Positions 54,968 to 63,168 of a DNA stretch of 64,000 nucleotides are shown piece after piece. The position numbers were made by a program, and so were the translations under genes. Source of the DNA: Agromyces mangrovi (GTDB lineage Bacteria; Actinomycetota; Actinomycetes; Actinomycetales; Microbacteriaceae); NCBI RefSeq assembly GCF_030296695.1, contig NZ_AP027737.1:1488001-1552000 (forward strand). Direction: 5' to 3'. Positions within the stretch are counted from its first letter, which is position 1; each line of letters opens with the position of its first letter. A model generated the notes under the pieces. The model was not told the DNA's origin, made no database searches, and was given only the letters and a program-made list of their open reading frames with translations.

Positions 54968-56020
54968 TCAGCGCGCCCGGCGGAGCGACCGCACCGCGTC
55001 GCGGAGCCTCGGAAAGCGCGCGGCGAGCCCGGCGCGGCGGCGTTCGCGGCGCCGGCCGTCGGGCGGCCAGAGCAGGGCCGCGAGGTGCCCGACCGCGCCG
55101 CGGAACCTCCGGTCACGGAACTCGGGCGAGCCGAACAGCTCGCGGAGCAGGTGGCGGTGGAGCGACCCGTCGAGCCCGCCCGCGAGACCCGTGGGGATGT
55201 CGACGAGCCCGCCGCCCAGCCGCAGCGCCACCGCCGACGAGAGGAACGGGAGCCCGAGCTTCGTCGTGCGCGACGTGGCCCCGAGGTGCACCCGGTAGAA
55301 CACGGTCGGCTGGTCGAGGTGCGGGATGGGCTGCAGCCGCGACACGTTGACAAGCAGCCAGTAGTCGTCCATCGCGAGCGCGTGCGGGGCGAAGCCGCCC
55401 GCGAGCCTCAGGAGCTCGGGGTCGGCGACGAAGCTCGTCGTCGTCGAGACCGGTCCGCGCAGCAGCGCCTCGAGGTCGTGGCGCTCGACGCGATCCGACC
55501 CGGTCGCATCGTGCGCCGCGACGAGTTCTGCGAGCGTGTCGTCGCTGCCGACCAGCAGCCCCGCCCAGCCGCCGACGCCCTCGTCGAGACGGGTCAGCCG
55601 TTCCTGTTCGTCCGCTGCCGCGAACGTCCGCTCGCGGAGGAAGAGGATGCGCTCTTCCGGGTGGTCGTCGAGCCAGCCGAGCGCCCGCTCCACGTGCGTG
55701 GGGTGCCACAGGTCGTCCTGGTCGAGGAAGGCCACCCACTCGCCGCGGGCCTCGGCGAGCCCGCGGTTGCGTGCGACGGCGACGCCGAGGTGCGACTGCT
55801 CGAGCACCCTCGGGGACACCGTGTGCGCCCGCGCCCGCTCGCGTCCGTCGTCGTCGGATCCGTCGTCGACCACGATCACCTCGAGGTCCGCAATCGTCTG
55901 GCCCGCGATCGAGCTGAGCGTCTCTTCGATCCAGCGTGCGCCGTTGTACAGCGGCACGACGACGCTGACGCGCGGCGCGCGCTCGGCGATGGATCCGTCG
56001 GCCCGTGCCGCCGGCGCCAT
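54968..56020 (-). CDS. Glycosyltransferase family 2
   Basis: A 350-residue GT-A enzyme: RVSVVVPLYNGARWIEETLSSIAGQT, VIVVDDGSDDDG, VAVARNRGLAEARGEWVAFLDQDDLWHPTHVERAL (QDD in place of DxD) and ALAMDDYWLLVNVSRLQ. The C-terminus is helical and rich in Arg. Its ATG overlaps the stop of the tyrosine-kinase gene (TGATG), so it is translated with it. The GTG one codon earlier is an alternative start. Confidence 0.9.
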   Translation of the reverse strand: MAPAARADGSIAERAPRVSVVVPLYNGARWIEETLSSIAGQTIADLEVIVVDDGSDDDGRERARAHTVSPRVLEQSHLGVAVARNRGLAEARGEWVAFLDQDDLWHPTHVERALGWLDDHPEERILFLRERTFAAADEQERLTRLDEGVGGWAGLLVGSDDTLAELVAAHDATGSDRVERHDLEALLRGPVSTTTSFVADPELLRLAGGFAPHALAMDDYWLLVNVSRLQPIPHLDQPTVFYRVHLGATSRTTKLGLPFLSSAVALRLGGGLVDIPTGLAGGLDGSLHRHLLRELFGSPEFRDRRFRGAVGHLAALLWPPDGRRRERRRAGLAARFPRLRDAVRSLRRAR

Positions 56021-57528
56021 CACGCCGACGGCGGGACGCGTCGACCGCGGCGCGGCGTCGTCTCCGGCTCGTCGAGATCGCTCAGGTCGGCGGGCACCGT
56101 CACACCCGAGGCCGCGGGTTCCGGCGTCGCCGGCGCCTCGTTCGAGTGGGCCACGTACGCGCGCCGGTACTCGTACGAGTACGGCGTGGCGTCGACACCA
56201 CGGAGCGGCGCCTTGTTCAGCACCACGCCGAGCGCGCGCCCGCGCGCCTTCTTGAGCGTGTCGAGCGCCTTCTCGAGCAGGTCGTAGGTGGTCTTGCCGA
56301 GGCTGGTCACCACGAGTGCGCCGTCGGCCTGGTGGGTGAGCACCGCGCCGTCCGTGACGGGCAGCAGCGGCGGGGCGTCGATGATGACCGTCGCGTGCTT
56401 GGCGAGTTCGGCGATGAGCGTGCGCATGCGCTCCGAACCGAGCACCTCGCTCGGGTTCGGCGGCACGCTTCCGGCGGCGAGGACGATCAGGTTGACCGAC
56501 TTCGGCGTCCGCTGGAGCACGTCCGTGAGTTCGGCGCGACCGGCGAGCACGTCGGAGAGGCCGGCGCCACCCGGGAGGCCCATGGTCTTCGCGACCATGG
56601 AGCGCCGCATGTCGCCGTCCACGAGCACGACGGCCGTTCCCGCTGCCGCGAGGGTGAGCGCGAGGTTGCAGGCGATGGTCGACTTGCCGTCGCCGGGCAG
56701 CGGGCTCGTGACCACGATGGTCCGCGGCGGGTGGTCGACGTCCATGAACTGGAGGTTGGTGCGCAGCGAGCGCAGCGACTCCGCCACGGCGAAGTTGTCG
56801 CCCTTGCCGCCGTTGCGCTCGTTCATGTCGACGAGCCGCTGCTCGTCCGTCAGCCCCGGCACGAGCGGGATCGTGCCGACGACGGCGATGCCCGTGCGCT
56901 GCTCCACATCCTCCGCGGCGCGGATCCGACGGTCGGAGACGGTCCGGATGAGGGCGAACGCGATTCCGAACCCGAGCCCGAGGATCGCCCCGACCGCGAC
57001 GGCCATGCGCACGTCCGGGAACGACGGCGAGGACGGCAGCGAGGCGATGTCGGCGGGGATGACCGTGACCGGCGCCGAGCCCTCGGAGCCATCGCCCTCG
57101 ATGTCGTCGATCTCGATGATCATCGCGTCGATCCATGCCTCGGCGAGCGCCCGCGCCTCCTCGGGCGACGGCCCGGTCGCGCTGATCCGCATGATCACGG
57201 TGTCCGTCGGGTTGGTGACCTCGACGCGGTTCACGACCGCCTCGGGCGTCGTCGCGAGGTCGAGGTCGTCGATGGCGTTCTGCGCGACCGATCGCCAGCT
57301 CGCGATCTCGAGGTACGAGCTCACCTTGCCGCGCGCGAGGTTGTCGCCGATGGTCGAGATGCCCACGTCGCTGTTCTGCGCAGAGGCGATGTAGCCGCTG
57401 GCAGAAGCCGTGTAGACGGGGGTCTGCAGGAGCGTCCACCCGTAGCCGGTGGCGGCACCGACGAGCGTCATCACCAGGATGGCGAGCCAGTGCCTGCGCA
57501 GGCCTCGGATGTAGTCGCGGAGCTCCAT
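56020..57528 (-). CDS. Polysaccharide chain-length regulator with BY-type tyrosine autokinase
   Basis: A 502-residue fused Wzz-kinase protein. Helix 1 (HWLAILVMTLVGAATGYGW, 13-31) and helix 2 (about 175-196) flank a Wzz-like extracellular domain. The cytoplasmic kinase has Walker A PLPGDGKST (276-284), Walker A' VVLVDGDMR (300-308) and Walker B VIIDAPPLLP (Asp384). The C-terminal tyrosine cluster (Tyr450, 452, 454, 458) is the autophosphorylation site. It governs polymer length and export together with the low-molecular-weight phosphatase at 41496-42173. GGAGG precedes ATG 57528. It is divergent from the HprK-like gene (69 bases). Confidence 0.92.
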   Translation of the reverse strand: MELRDYIRGLRRHWLAILVMTLVGAATGYGWTLLQTPVYTASASGYIASAQNSDVGISTIGDNLARGKVSSYLEIASWRSVAQNAIDDLDLATTPEAVVNRVEVTNPTDTVIMRISATGPSPEEARALAEAWIDAMIIEIDDIEGDGSEGSAPVTVIPADIASLPSSPSFPDVRMAVAVGAILGLGFGIAFALIRTVSDRRIRAAEDVEQRTGIAVVGTIPLVPGLTDEQRLVDMNERNGGKGDNFAVAESLRSLRTNLQFMDVDHPPRTIVVTSPLPGDGKSTIACNLALTLAAAGTAVVLVDGDMRRSMVAKTMGLPGGAGLSDVLAGRAELTDVLQRTPKSVNLIVLAAGSVPPNPSEVLGSERMRTLIAELAKHATVIIDAPPLLPVTDGAVLTHQADGALVVTSLGKTTYDLLEKALDTLKKARGRALGVVLNKAPLRGVDATPYSYEYRRAYVAHSNEAPATPEPAASGVTVPADLSDLDEPETTPRRGRRVPPSA

Positions 57529-57584
57529 GGCACCTCCGGTCGCGTTCGTGACACCGTCCGCGGCGCGGCGGTACCCGGGACGAG

Positions 57585-57590
57585 TAGGCT
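57585..57590 (+). promoter_or_regulatory. -10 box of a probably leaderless HprK-like mRNA
   Basis: TAGGCT ends 7 bases before the ATG at 57598 and no ribosome site lies between. It matches the TAGGTT/ATG arrangement at the acyltransferase gene. The two genes may be transcribed as leaderless messages. Confidence 0.5.
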
Positions 57591-57597
57591 CCATGCT

Positions 57598-58770
57598 ATG
57601 TCATCCCCCATCACGGTGCGTGCCCTGGCGACGACGGTGTGCATCGCGCCCGACGAGACCCTCCCGGAGTCGGATCGAGCGGCGCTCGCGGTGCAGTGGA
57701 GCGACCTGCTGATCGACGACGACGCGCGTGCGGCACTGACGATCCACGTGGGCATCGGGCCGAGCGAGCTCGAGATCCTCTCGGTGGACGACCGTCGCCT
57801 CGTCGCGGGATCGTTCGAGGAGCTCGCCGACCGGCTCGCGACCGAGGTCACGCTCGCGGGGCTCAAGTCGCTGCAGGGCCAGGCACTCCTGCTGCACGCG
57901 TGCGCGGTCGACGTCGGCGATGGCCGCGTGGTCGCCTTCGTCGGGCCGTCGGGCCGCGGCAAGACGACCGCCGCCGAGGCACTGGCCCACGAGTTCGGCT
58001 ACGTCACCGACGAGACGGTGGCCGTGCGCAGGGACGGCACGGTGGTGAGCTACCGGAAGCCGCTCTCGATCGGGTCGCGTCCAGGGTCGAAGCTGCACGT
58101 CCCGGCGTCGGGCCTCGGACTGAAGGCGGTGTCGGAGGACGCCCTCGAACTCGCCGCCGTCGTACTGCTCGACCGCCGGCCCGACGTGGAGTCGCCCCGG
58201 GTGGAGCAGGTGCCGCTCGCCGAGGGACTGCCCGAGCTGGTGCGGCAGACGAGCTATCTGACCCTGATGCACCGGCCGCTCCGCACCGTCTCCGACCTGC
58301 TGCGCTCCACCGGCGGCATCCGGCGCGTGGTCTACGGCGAGGCCGCCACGCTCCCGGCGATCATGGACGAGATCCTCGAGGCCACCGACCCCGAGCCGCC
58401 CATGCTCGTCGACGTGGCGACACGGTCGAACCGCGACTGCGGCTGCGTGCAGGACCTCGTGCCGGGTGAGCCGATCACCACCAACACGCCGCTCGAGGAG
58501 GCGCCTCCGGGCTCGTACCGCCGCACCGTGCACTCGGACTCGCTGATGATCGACGACAGCCTGTTCGTGCTGAAGGAGTTCGACGTCCTCGTGCTTGAGG
58601 GCCTCGGCCCCATCGTCTGGCTCGGCGCCGAGGACTCGACCGAGGACGAACTCCGCGCGACCGCCCTCGAACAGCTGCCGGAGCCGCCCGAGGGCGTGGA
58701 CCCGGCGCTGGTCGTCTCGGGTGCGATCAAGGACCTGCTCGACGCTGGCCTGCTCGTCCAGCGGGCCTGA
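57598..58770 (+). CDS. HPr kinase-like ATPase with C-terminal PqqD-like domain
   Basis: A 390-residue protein. The middle domain has the HprK-like order LLLHACAVDVGDGRVVAFVGPSGRGKTT (P-loop about 116-124) and TDETVAVR (137-144, acidic pair after the P-loop). The C-terminal 85 residues (SLFVLKEFDVLVLEGLGPIVWL...IKDLLDAGLLVQ) look like a PqqD/RRE peptide-binding domain. An RDCGCV motif links the two. HprK homologues of this type phosphorylate Ser of lasso peptides in kinase-tailored clusters; here the substrate is unknown. It overlaps the O-antigen-ligase-like gene 3' to 3' by 44 bases. Kinase fold likely; PqqD part moderately sure. Confidence 0.78.
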   Translation: MSSPITVRALATTVCIAPDETLPESDRAALAVQWSDLLIDDDARAALTIHVGIGPSELEILSVDDRRLVAGSFEELADRLATEVTLAGLKSLQGQALLLHACAVDVGDGRVVAFVGPSGRGKTTAAEALAHEFGYVTDETVAVRRDGTVVSYRKPLSIGSRPGSKLHVPASGLGLKAVSEDALELAAVVLLDRRPDVESPRVEQVPLAEGLPELVRQTSYLTLMHRPLRTVSDLLRSTGGIRRVVYGEAATLPAIMDEILEATDPEPPMLVDVATRSNRDCGCVQDLVPGEPITTNTPLEEAPPGSYRRTVHSDSLMIDDSLFVLKEFDVLVLEGLGPIVWLGAEDSTEDELRATALEQLPEPPEGVDPALVVSGAIKDLLDAGLLVQRA

Positions 58771-60112
58771 CGATCTCCTCGTCGGATTCAAGGGGTTCGG
58801 CAGCGGGCGCCCGATCCGTCTCCCGCTGCATCGCCCCGAGGCACACGCCGGCGATGACGAACGGGATCGAGACCGCCGCAGCCACCCAGAACAGGTCGAA
58901 CTGGGCCTGCACGATGCGCGAGAACACCACGGCGAACGCAAGGGTGCCGAACCTCGGATCGATGCGCCAGAGCACGATGAGGATGCCGAGCCACATCACG
59001 CCGAACCCGAACAGTCCGAGCAGCCCGGTGCTGGCGAGCACCTCGAGCTCCGCCTGCGGTGGCTGGAACGCACCGGGGATCTGGTACCAGTAGCGCAGTC
59101 CGTGCCCGAACGCCGGCGATTCGGTCCAGAGGTGGTAGACGTCCCGGAACCAGTTGATGCGCTGGTAGACCGAGTTGAACTGGTTCTGCGACTCGATCTG
59201 CTCGATCACCATCGAGATCACGAGCCACGTCGCGGGGATGACCAGGAGGAAGACGACGATCCGCGAACGGCCCGTGACCTTCCGCCGGATGACGCCGATG
59301 ATGACGGCGGCGACGAGGCCGATCATCGCCTGCCGCGACTGGCTGAGCAGCACCCCGACCACGAGCAGCAGGAACGTGGAGGTCGCCAGCCGGCGCGACC
59401 ACCCCAGCCAGTCGGGGTTGACGTAGGCGATCACGGCCGCGAATGCGAGCGTCGTCCCGACGAAGTTCTTGTGCATCGGGAACGGCCAGGTGAGGTAGAT
59501 CGCCGCGAAGTCGCCGGTCGCGTACTGGAAGGCGGCATGGATGACCGTCACCACCGCGATCAACGATGCGGTCCCCACGATGAGCCCCAGCGCCAGCCGC
59601 GCGTATCCCGCATGGCCCACCGCCCACCCGACGATCAGCGCGCCGGAGATGAGCAGCCACGCGTGGAACCATTCGACGGTGTTGGCGGTGTACGGGTTCA
59701 CGATGACCGTGATCAGCGTCGTGAACTGGTAGAAGAAGTTGAGCCAGAGCAGGGCACGCAACGGTGCGCTGTACGGACGATGGCCGAGCAGCAGTGCCGT
59801 GCCGAACGCGGCCGCGAGCGCGACGTCCGAGACGGAGAGATCGGTGCCGCCGAGGCCCACGCGCTGGATGATGAGGATGCCCGGCATCGACACGAGCGCG
59901 ATCGCGAGCGGGACCGACGTGGTCACGGCCGCCGCGATGACGAGCACGGCCAGGGCGAAGGCCATCATCTCCGCGTTCTGCGCCCGCTGGTCGAGCAGGA
60001 TGTACACGGCGACCGCGGCGCCGCCGGCCATCAGCACCCAGCGCCAGGCGCCGGCCCACCAGTCGCCGAGGCGTTCGCGCCGGACGCGCGCGCTCGTGCT
60101 CATCGGACTCAT
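58727..60112 (-). CDS. O-antigen ligase/polymerase-like (Wzy/WaaL) membrane protein
   Basis: A 461-residue protein with about twelve helices. The Wzy_C-type segment is LLVVGVLLSQSRQAMIGLVAAVII followed by a large outside loop NQFNSVYQRINWFRDVYHLWTESPAFGHGLRYWYQIPGAFQPPQAELEVLASTGLLGL (conserved R and H for polymer transfer). It would join repeat units or link the polymer to a carrier. The tail (AGQRRAGP) is coded on the strand opposite the end of the HprK-like gene. The ATG 60112 has a weak ribosome site; an ATG two codons later is possible. Confidence 0.87.
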   Translation of the reverse strand: MSPMSTSARVRRERLGDWWAGAWRWVLMAGGAAVAVYILLDQRAQNAEMMAFALAVLVIAAAVTTSVPLAIALVSMPGILIIQRVGLGGTDLSVSDVALAAAFGTALLLGHRPYSAPLRALLWLNFFYQFTTLITVIVNPYTANTVEWFHAWLLISGALIVGWAVGHAGYARLALGLIVGTASLIAVVTVIHAAFQYATGDFAAIYLTWPFPMHKNFVGTTLAFAAVIAYVNPDWLGWSRRLATSTFLLLVVGVLLSQSRQAMIGLVAAVIIGVIRRKVTGRSRIVVFLLVIPATWLVISMVIEQIESQNQFNSVYQRINWFRDVYHLWTESPAFGHGLRYWYQIPGAFQPPQAELEVLASTGLLGLFGFGVMWLGILIVLWRIDPRFGTLAFAVVFSRIVQAQFDLFWVAAAVSIPFVIAGVCLGAMQRETDRAPAAEPLESDEEIVRPAGRAGQRRAGP

Positions 60113-60161
60113 GGCGACTGCTCCTCGGGAGATGCGCTCAAGTATCGCAGGTCGCCGCGCG

Positions 60162-60428
60162 TCACACGGCGGTCTCGACCAGGAGTCCGCGCTCCAGCAG
60201 TTCGGTCAGGAACCGGTCGACGTCGTCGCGGATCTCGTCGAGGCCTGCCCCGGTCTCCTCCGCGACGCGACGCGGCACGTCCTCCCGAGCGCTCCCGCGG
60301 GCGACCCGCCAGATGGTCGGCGCGACGCCGTCGAGCACGACGATCGGTCCCCACGGGATGGGGGCCAGGTACGTGACGTCCTCCACGTCGACGAGGGCGA
60401 CGCCGGGCGCGAGTGCGAGCAGTCCCAT
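60162..60428 (-). CDS. Small PqqD-family protein
   Basis: An 88-residue protein: GVALVDVEDVTYLAPIPWGPIVVLDGVAPTIWRVARGSAREDVPRRVAEE...VDRFLTELLERGLLVET. The pattern of a short beta hairpin, VVLDGVAxxIW and a C-terminal FLxELLERGLL helix is that of PqqD/RRE proteins, which bind leader peptides for modifying enzymes. Its ATG overlaps the stop of the nucleotidyltransferase gene by one base (TGATG). It resembles the C-terminal domain of the HprK-like protein, so the locus has two such modules. The partner peptide is not seen. Confidence 0.8.
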   Translation of the reverse strand: MGLLALAPGVALVDVEDVTYLAPIPWGPIVVLDGVAPTIWRVARGSAREDVPRRVAEETGAGLDEIRDDVDRFLTELLERGLLVETAV

Positions 60429-61306
60429 CACGACCTCCCTCGGCGCACGCCACGGAACGCCTCGCCCACGCCGCGCCGGATGCGGTCGACGAATTCGCCG
60501 GCCACCTCGCGTCGGGTCGGTCGTCGACCGAGGCGGTGCGTGAGCCGATCCACGTTCACGAGCGGCGCCCGGACGGCCACCCGGACGGCCGCTCCGAGGT
60601 CGGGCGCCGAGCCGACCCGCGCCCGCCACTCGTCCGTCCGCGAACCGCCCTCCGACGCGACCTTCCACATCCGGTACTCCCGACGGTCGCGATAGCGGTC
60701 GAGCCCTCCGGTCGCCGCGGCGAACGCGACCTCCGCGCCGAGCTCGTCCCGCAGCGCCAGCACCGCCGCGCGGCGCTCCGCCCCGGCGTCCTCCCATGCC
60801 GCCGCGACGTCGCGTCGGCTCCCGGCCGACGCCCGGGCATCGTTCAGCACGAGGATCAGCGCCTGCCCGACGACATCCGGCACCGCGCAGTTCCAGCCCG
60901 CGAACTCGATGGTGCCGCGGTCCCTCCAGAGCCGATCGAACGCCAGTGCGGGAGTCACCCCGAGGCCCGGGAAGAACCGATGGACGTCGATGTACCCCCA
61001 GGCGTCGTGCGTGTACGTCTGGGCATGGCCGAACGGCGAGCCAGACCGGAACGTGCTGTAGAGCACCCACCCGCCCGCGCGCATCGCGCGGTCCAGGCGC
61101 TCGACGTGCGCCGGTCGCACGAGGACGTCGACGTCGCTTCCCCGGGAGGTGGGGCGCAGTTCGTCCGCCACCGCGAGGCCCTTGATGTGCAGCAGGTCCG
61201 CTCCCACCCCGTCGGCCACGCGCTGCACCGCCGCGTGTCCGAATCGCAGGCGCACGGCCATCGGCACATCCCGTCGATGCTCCTCCGCCACGGGCCCGCC
61301 GTCCAT
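60428..61306 (-). CDS. Nucleotidyltransferase family protein (NTP_transf_5-like)
   Basis: A 292-residue protein. LLHIKGLAVADELRPTSRGSDVDVLVRP (39-66) contains the IKG motif and the S-D-V-D metal site typical of the uncharacterised NTP_transf_5 family; YIDVHRFFPGLG and VPDVVGQALILVLNDAR follow. The C-terminal half is helical and basic. In kinase-tailored lasso-peptide clusters a protein of this family acts with an HprK homologue; in this locus it sits between an ABC exporter and a PqqD protein, 2 bases after the exporter stop. Activity on a peptide or a sugar phosphate cannot be decided from sequence. Confidence 0.78.
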   Translation of the reverse strand: MDGGPVAEEHRRDVPMAVRLRFGHAAVQRVADGVGADLLHIKGLAVADELRPTSRGSDVDVLVRPAHVERLDRAMRAGGWVLYSTFRSGSPFGHAQTYTHDAWGYIDVHRFFPGLGVTPALAFDRLWRDRGTIEFAGWNCAVPDVVGQALILVLNDARASAGSRRDVAAAWEDAGAERRAAVLALRDELGAEVAFAAATGGLDRYRDRREYRMWKVASEGGSRTDEWRARVGSAPDLGAAVRVAVRAPLVNVDRLTHRLGRRPTRREVAGEFVDRIRRGVGEAFRGVRRGRS

Positions 61307-61308
61307 CG

Positions 61309-63120
61309 TCAGCTCAGGTCTCCGAGCTCGACCAGTCGCGCGAACTCCGCGTTCTCGGCCCGCACCTGATCGAAGGTCCCGGATGCCTCGACCCCGCCCG
61401 ACTTCAGGAAGACGAGCGTGTCGGCCCGGCGAACCGTGGAGAGGCGGTGAGCGACGATCAGGATCGTCATGCTGCCCTGCAGGCCCGCGAGCGTCGACGA
61501 GATCTCGTACTCGGTGGCGTTGTCGAGCGCGGACGTGGCCTCGTCGAGCACGAGCACGCGGGGCCGCCGATACAGCGCACGCGCGAGGCCGATGCGCTGC
61601 CGCTGCCCGCCCGAGAGGCGGACGCCGCGCTCGCCGACCACGGTGTCGAGACCGTCGGGCAACTCGGCGACGAGTGCGTCGAGCTGCGCCATCGCGATCA
61701 CCTCGGAGATGCGGTCGAGGTCGATGTCGTCGACGCGGACGCCGAAGGCGATGTTGGCCGCGAGCGTGTCGTTGAGCAGGAACACGTCCTGCGGCACGAC
61801 GCCGAGCTCCGCGTACCACGAGGCCGGGTCGTCGGCGATCGATCGTCCCCCGCACTCGATCGATCCGTCCGTGGGCGAGAGCAGGCCGAGCACCAGGTCG
61901 ACGAGCGTGCTCTTGCCGGCACCGCTCGAGCCGACGAAGGCCGTGGTGCGGTTCTCCTCGATCCGGAGGTCGAGCCCCTCGACGACGTACTGGTCGGTGT
62001 CCGGGTAGTGGAACCCGACGTCGCGCAGCACGATGTCGCCTGCGTAGCGCTCGGCCGTGCGCCGCTGCTCGTCATGGCTCGGCTCCGTCGACAGGTCGGT
62101 CGCCGCCTGGGTGAGGATGCGCAGGCCGGCCCGGCCGATGCGGATGGTCGAGATGTTCGCCGAGATGCGGGTCATCGTGGGCAGCGCCCGGACGGAAGCT
62201 GCGGCGAACACGCCGAGCACGGTGATCGCATGCTCGGGCGTGCCGGTGGCGAAGAGGATCGCGGAGATGCCGAGGATAGCGAGGATGAAGCCGATCTCGA
62301 GCAGGTAGCGCGGTGCGTCCGAGACGATGCCGCCCATGCGCGAGGCCCGGGCCTGCTTCAGCTTCGCCGCGCGGAACCCATCGACGAACGATCCCGAACT
62401 CGAGGTCAGGCGCGCCTCGCGGAAGCCGTCGAGCCCGGGCAGCAGGTACTGCCACGACTGCAGGCTCGCCTCGGCGAACTCCTCGCCGAGGCGATGCTGC
62501 GTGCGCTTCAGCACCACCTGCACCCCGTAGACGATCGCGCCGAACAGCGCCACCGCGAACAGGGTGACCACCGGCGACGTGATCGCGAGCACGCCGATGA
62601 TCGCGATCAGCACCAGCACGTCGGAGCCGATCGTGACCAGCGCGAGCAGTACGCTCGACCCCTGGTTCGCCGCCTCGCCGATGCTGCGGTAGACCTCGCT
62701 CAGCCGCCGCGTGCGGTGCGCGGAGTACGGCGCGAGCATGTACCGCCGCGCCATCTCGGCGGAGGTGAGCGCGGCGACCCGCGTCGTCCTGCCGAGCAGC
62801 CACCAGCGGAACGCGATGGAGCCGATGCTCTTGACGATGAAGACTCCCGCGACGAACGCCGCCACGATCGGGATCAGCTGGCCCGGATCCGTCGTGCCGA
62901 AGAACGAGGAGATCGCCCCGAGCGATCCGCTCTCCGGGTCGACACCGGTGGCCAGCTGTGTGAGCGGCACCATCGCGGCGACGCCGAGCGTGTCCAGTGC
63001 CGCGAGCACGACCGACGCGCCGATCGTGCCGGCGAGCCACCGCTTCCCGCTCGCCCCGGCGAGGGAGAGCAGCATCCGGACCTGCCCGGTCAGGCCGGGA
63101 GGTGCCTCCGCGCGCGTCAT
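61309..63120 (-). CDS. ABC exporter with fused membrane and ATPase domains
   Basis: A 603-residue half-transporter that works as a dimer. Residues 1-330 carry six helices (for example WLAGTIGASVVLAALDTLGVAAM, LIPIVAAFVAGVFIVKSIGSIA). The ATPase domain has Walker A GSSGAGKST, Q-loop VVPQDVFLLNDTL, signature [15 protein letters not shown], Walker B VLVLDEATSALD and the H-loop AHRLSTV. There is no N-terminal peptidase domain, so it is not a bacteriocin-type processing exporter. It resembles lipid-linked-sugar or peptide exporters. It is the second gene of the leftward set GT-exporter-NTase-PqqD-polymerase. Confidence 0.88.
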   Translation of the reverse strand: MTRAEAPPGLTGQVRMLLSLAGASGKRWLAGTIGASVVLAALDTLGVAAMVPLTQLATGVDPESGSLGAISSFFGTTDPGQLIPIVAAFVAGVFIVKSIGSIAFRWWLLGRTTRVAALTSAEMARRYMLAPYSAHRTRRLSEVYRSIGEAANQGSSVLLALVTIGSDVLVLIAIIGVLAITSPVVTLFAVALFGAIVYGVQVVLKRTQHRLGEEFAEASLQSWQYLLPGLDGFREARLTSSSGSFVDGFRAAKLKQARASRMGGIVSDAPRYLLEIGFILAILGISAILFATGTPEHAITVLGVFAAASVRALPTMTRISANISTIRIGRAGLRILTQAATDLSTEPSHDEQRRTAERYAGDIVLRDVGFHYPDTDQYVVEGLDLRIEENRTTAFVGSSGAGKSTLVDLVLGLLSPTDGSIECGGRSIADDPASWYAELGVVPQDVFLLNDTLAANIAFGVRVDDIDLDRISEVIAMAQLDALVAELPDGLDTVVGERGVRLSGGQRQRIGLARALYRRPRVLVLDEATSALDNATEYEISSTLAGLQGSMTILIVAHRLSTVRRADTLVFLKSGGVEASGTFDQVRAENAEFARLVELGDLS

Positions 63121-63168
63121 CGTCCTCCTCCGAACCCGCGTCCGGGATCCCCGCCGCTCCGCGACATC

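Noticed and set aside
57598..63120. A complete lasso-peptide biosynthetic cluster
   Set aside because: Only the tailoring-type and exporter genes are seen; no precursor, asparagine-synthetase-like cyclase or leader protease is in the window, and gaps between genes are too short for a precursor.
61309..63120. Bacteriocin-type ABC exporter with leader peptidase
   Set aside because: The protein begins directly with the membrane domain; no N-terminal C39 Cys/His peptidase region is present.
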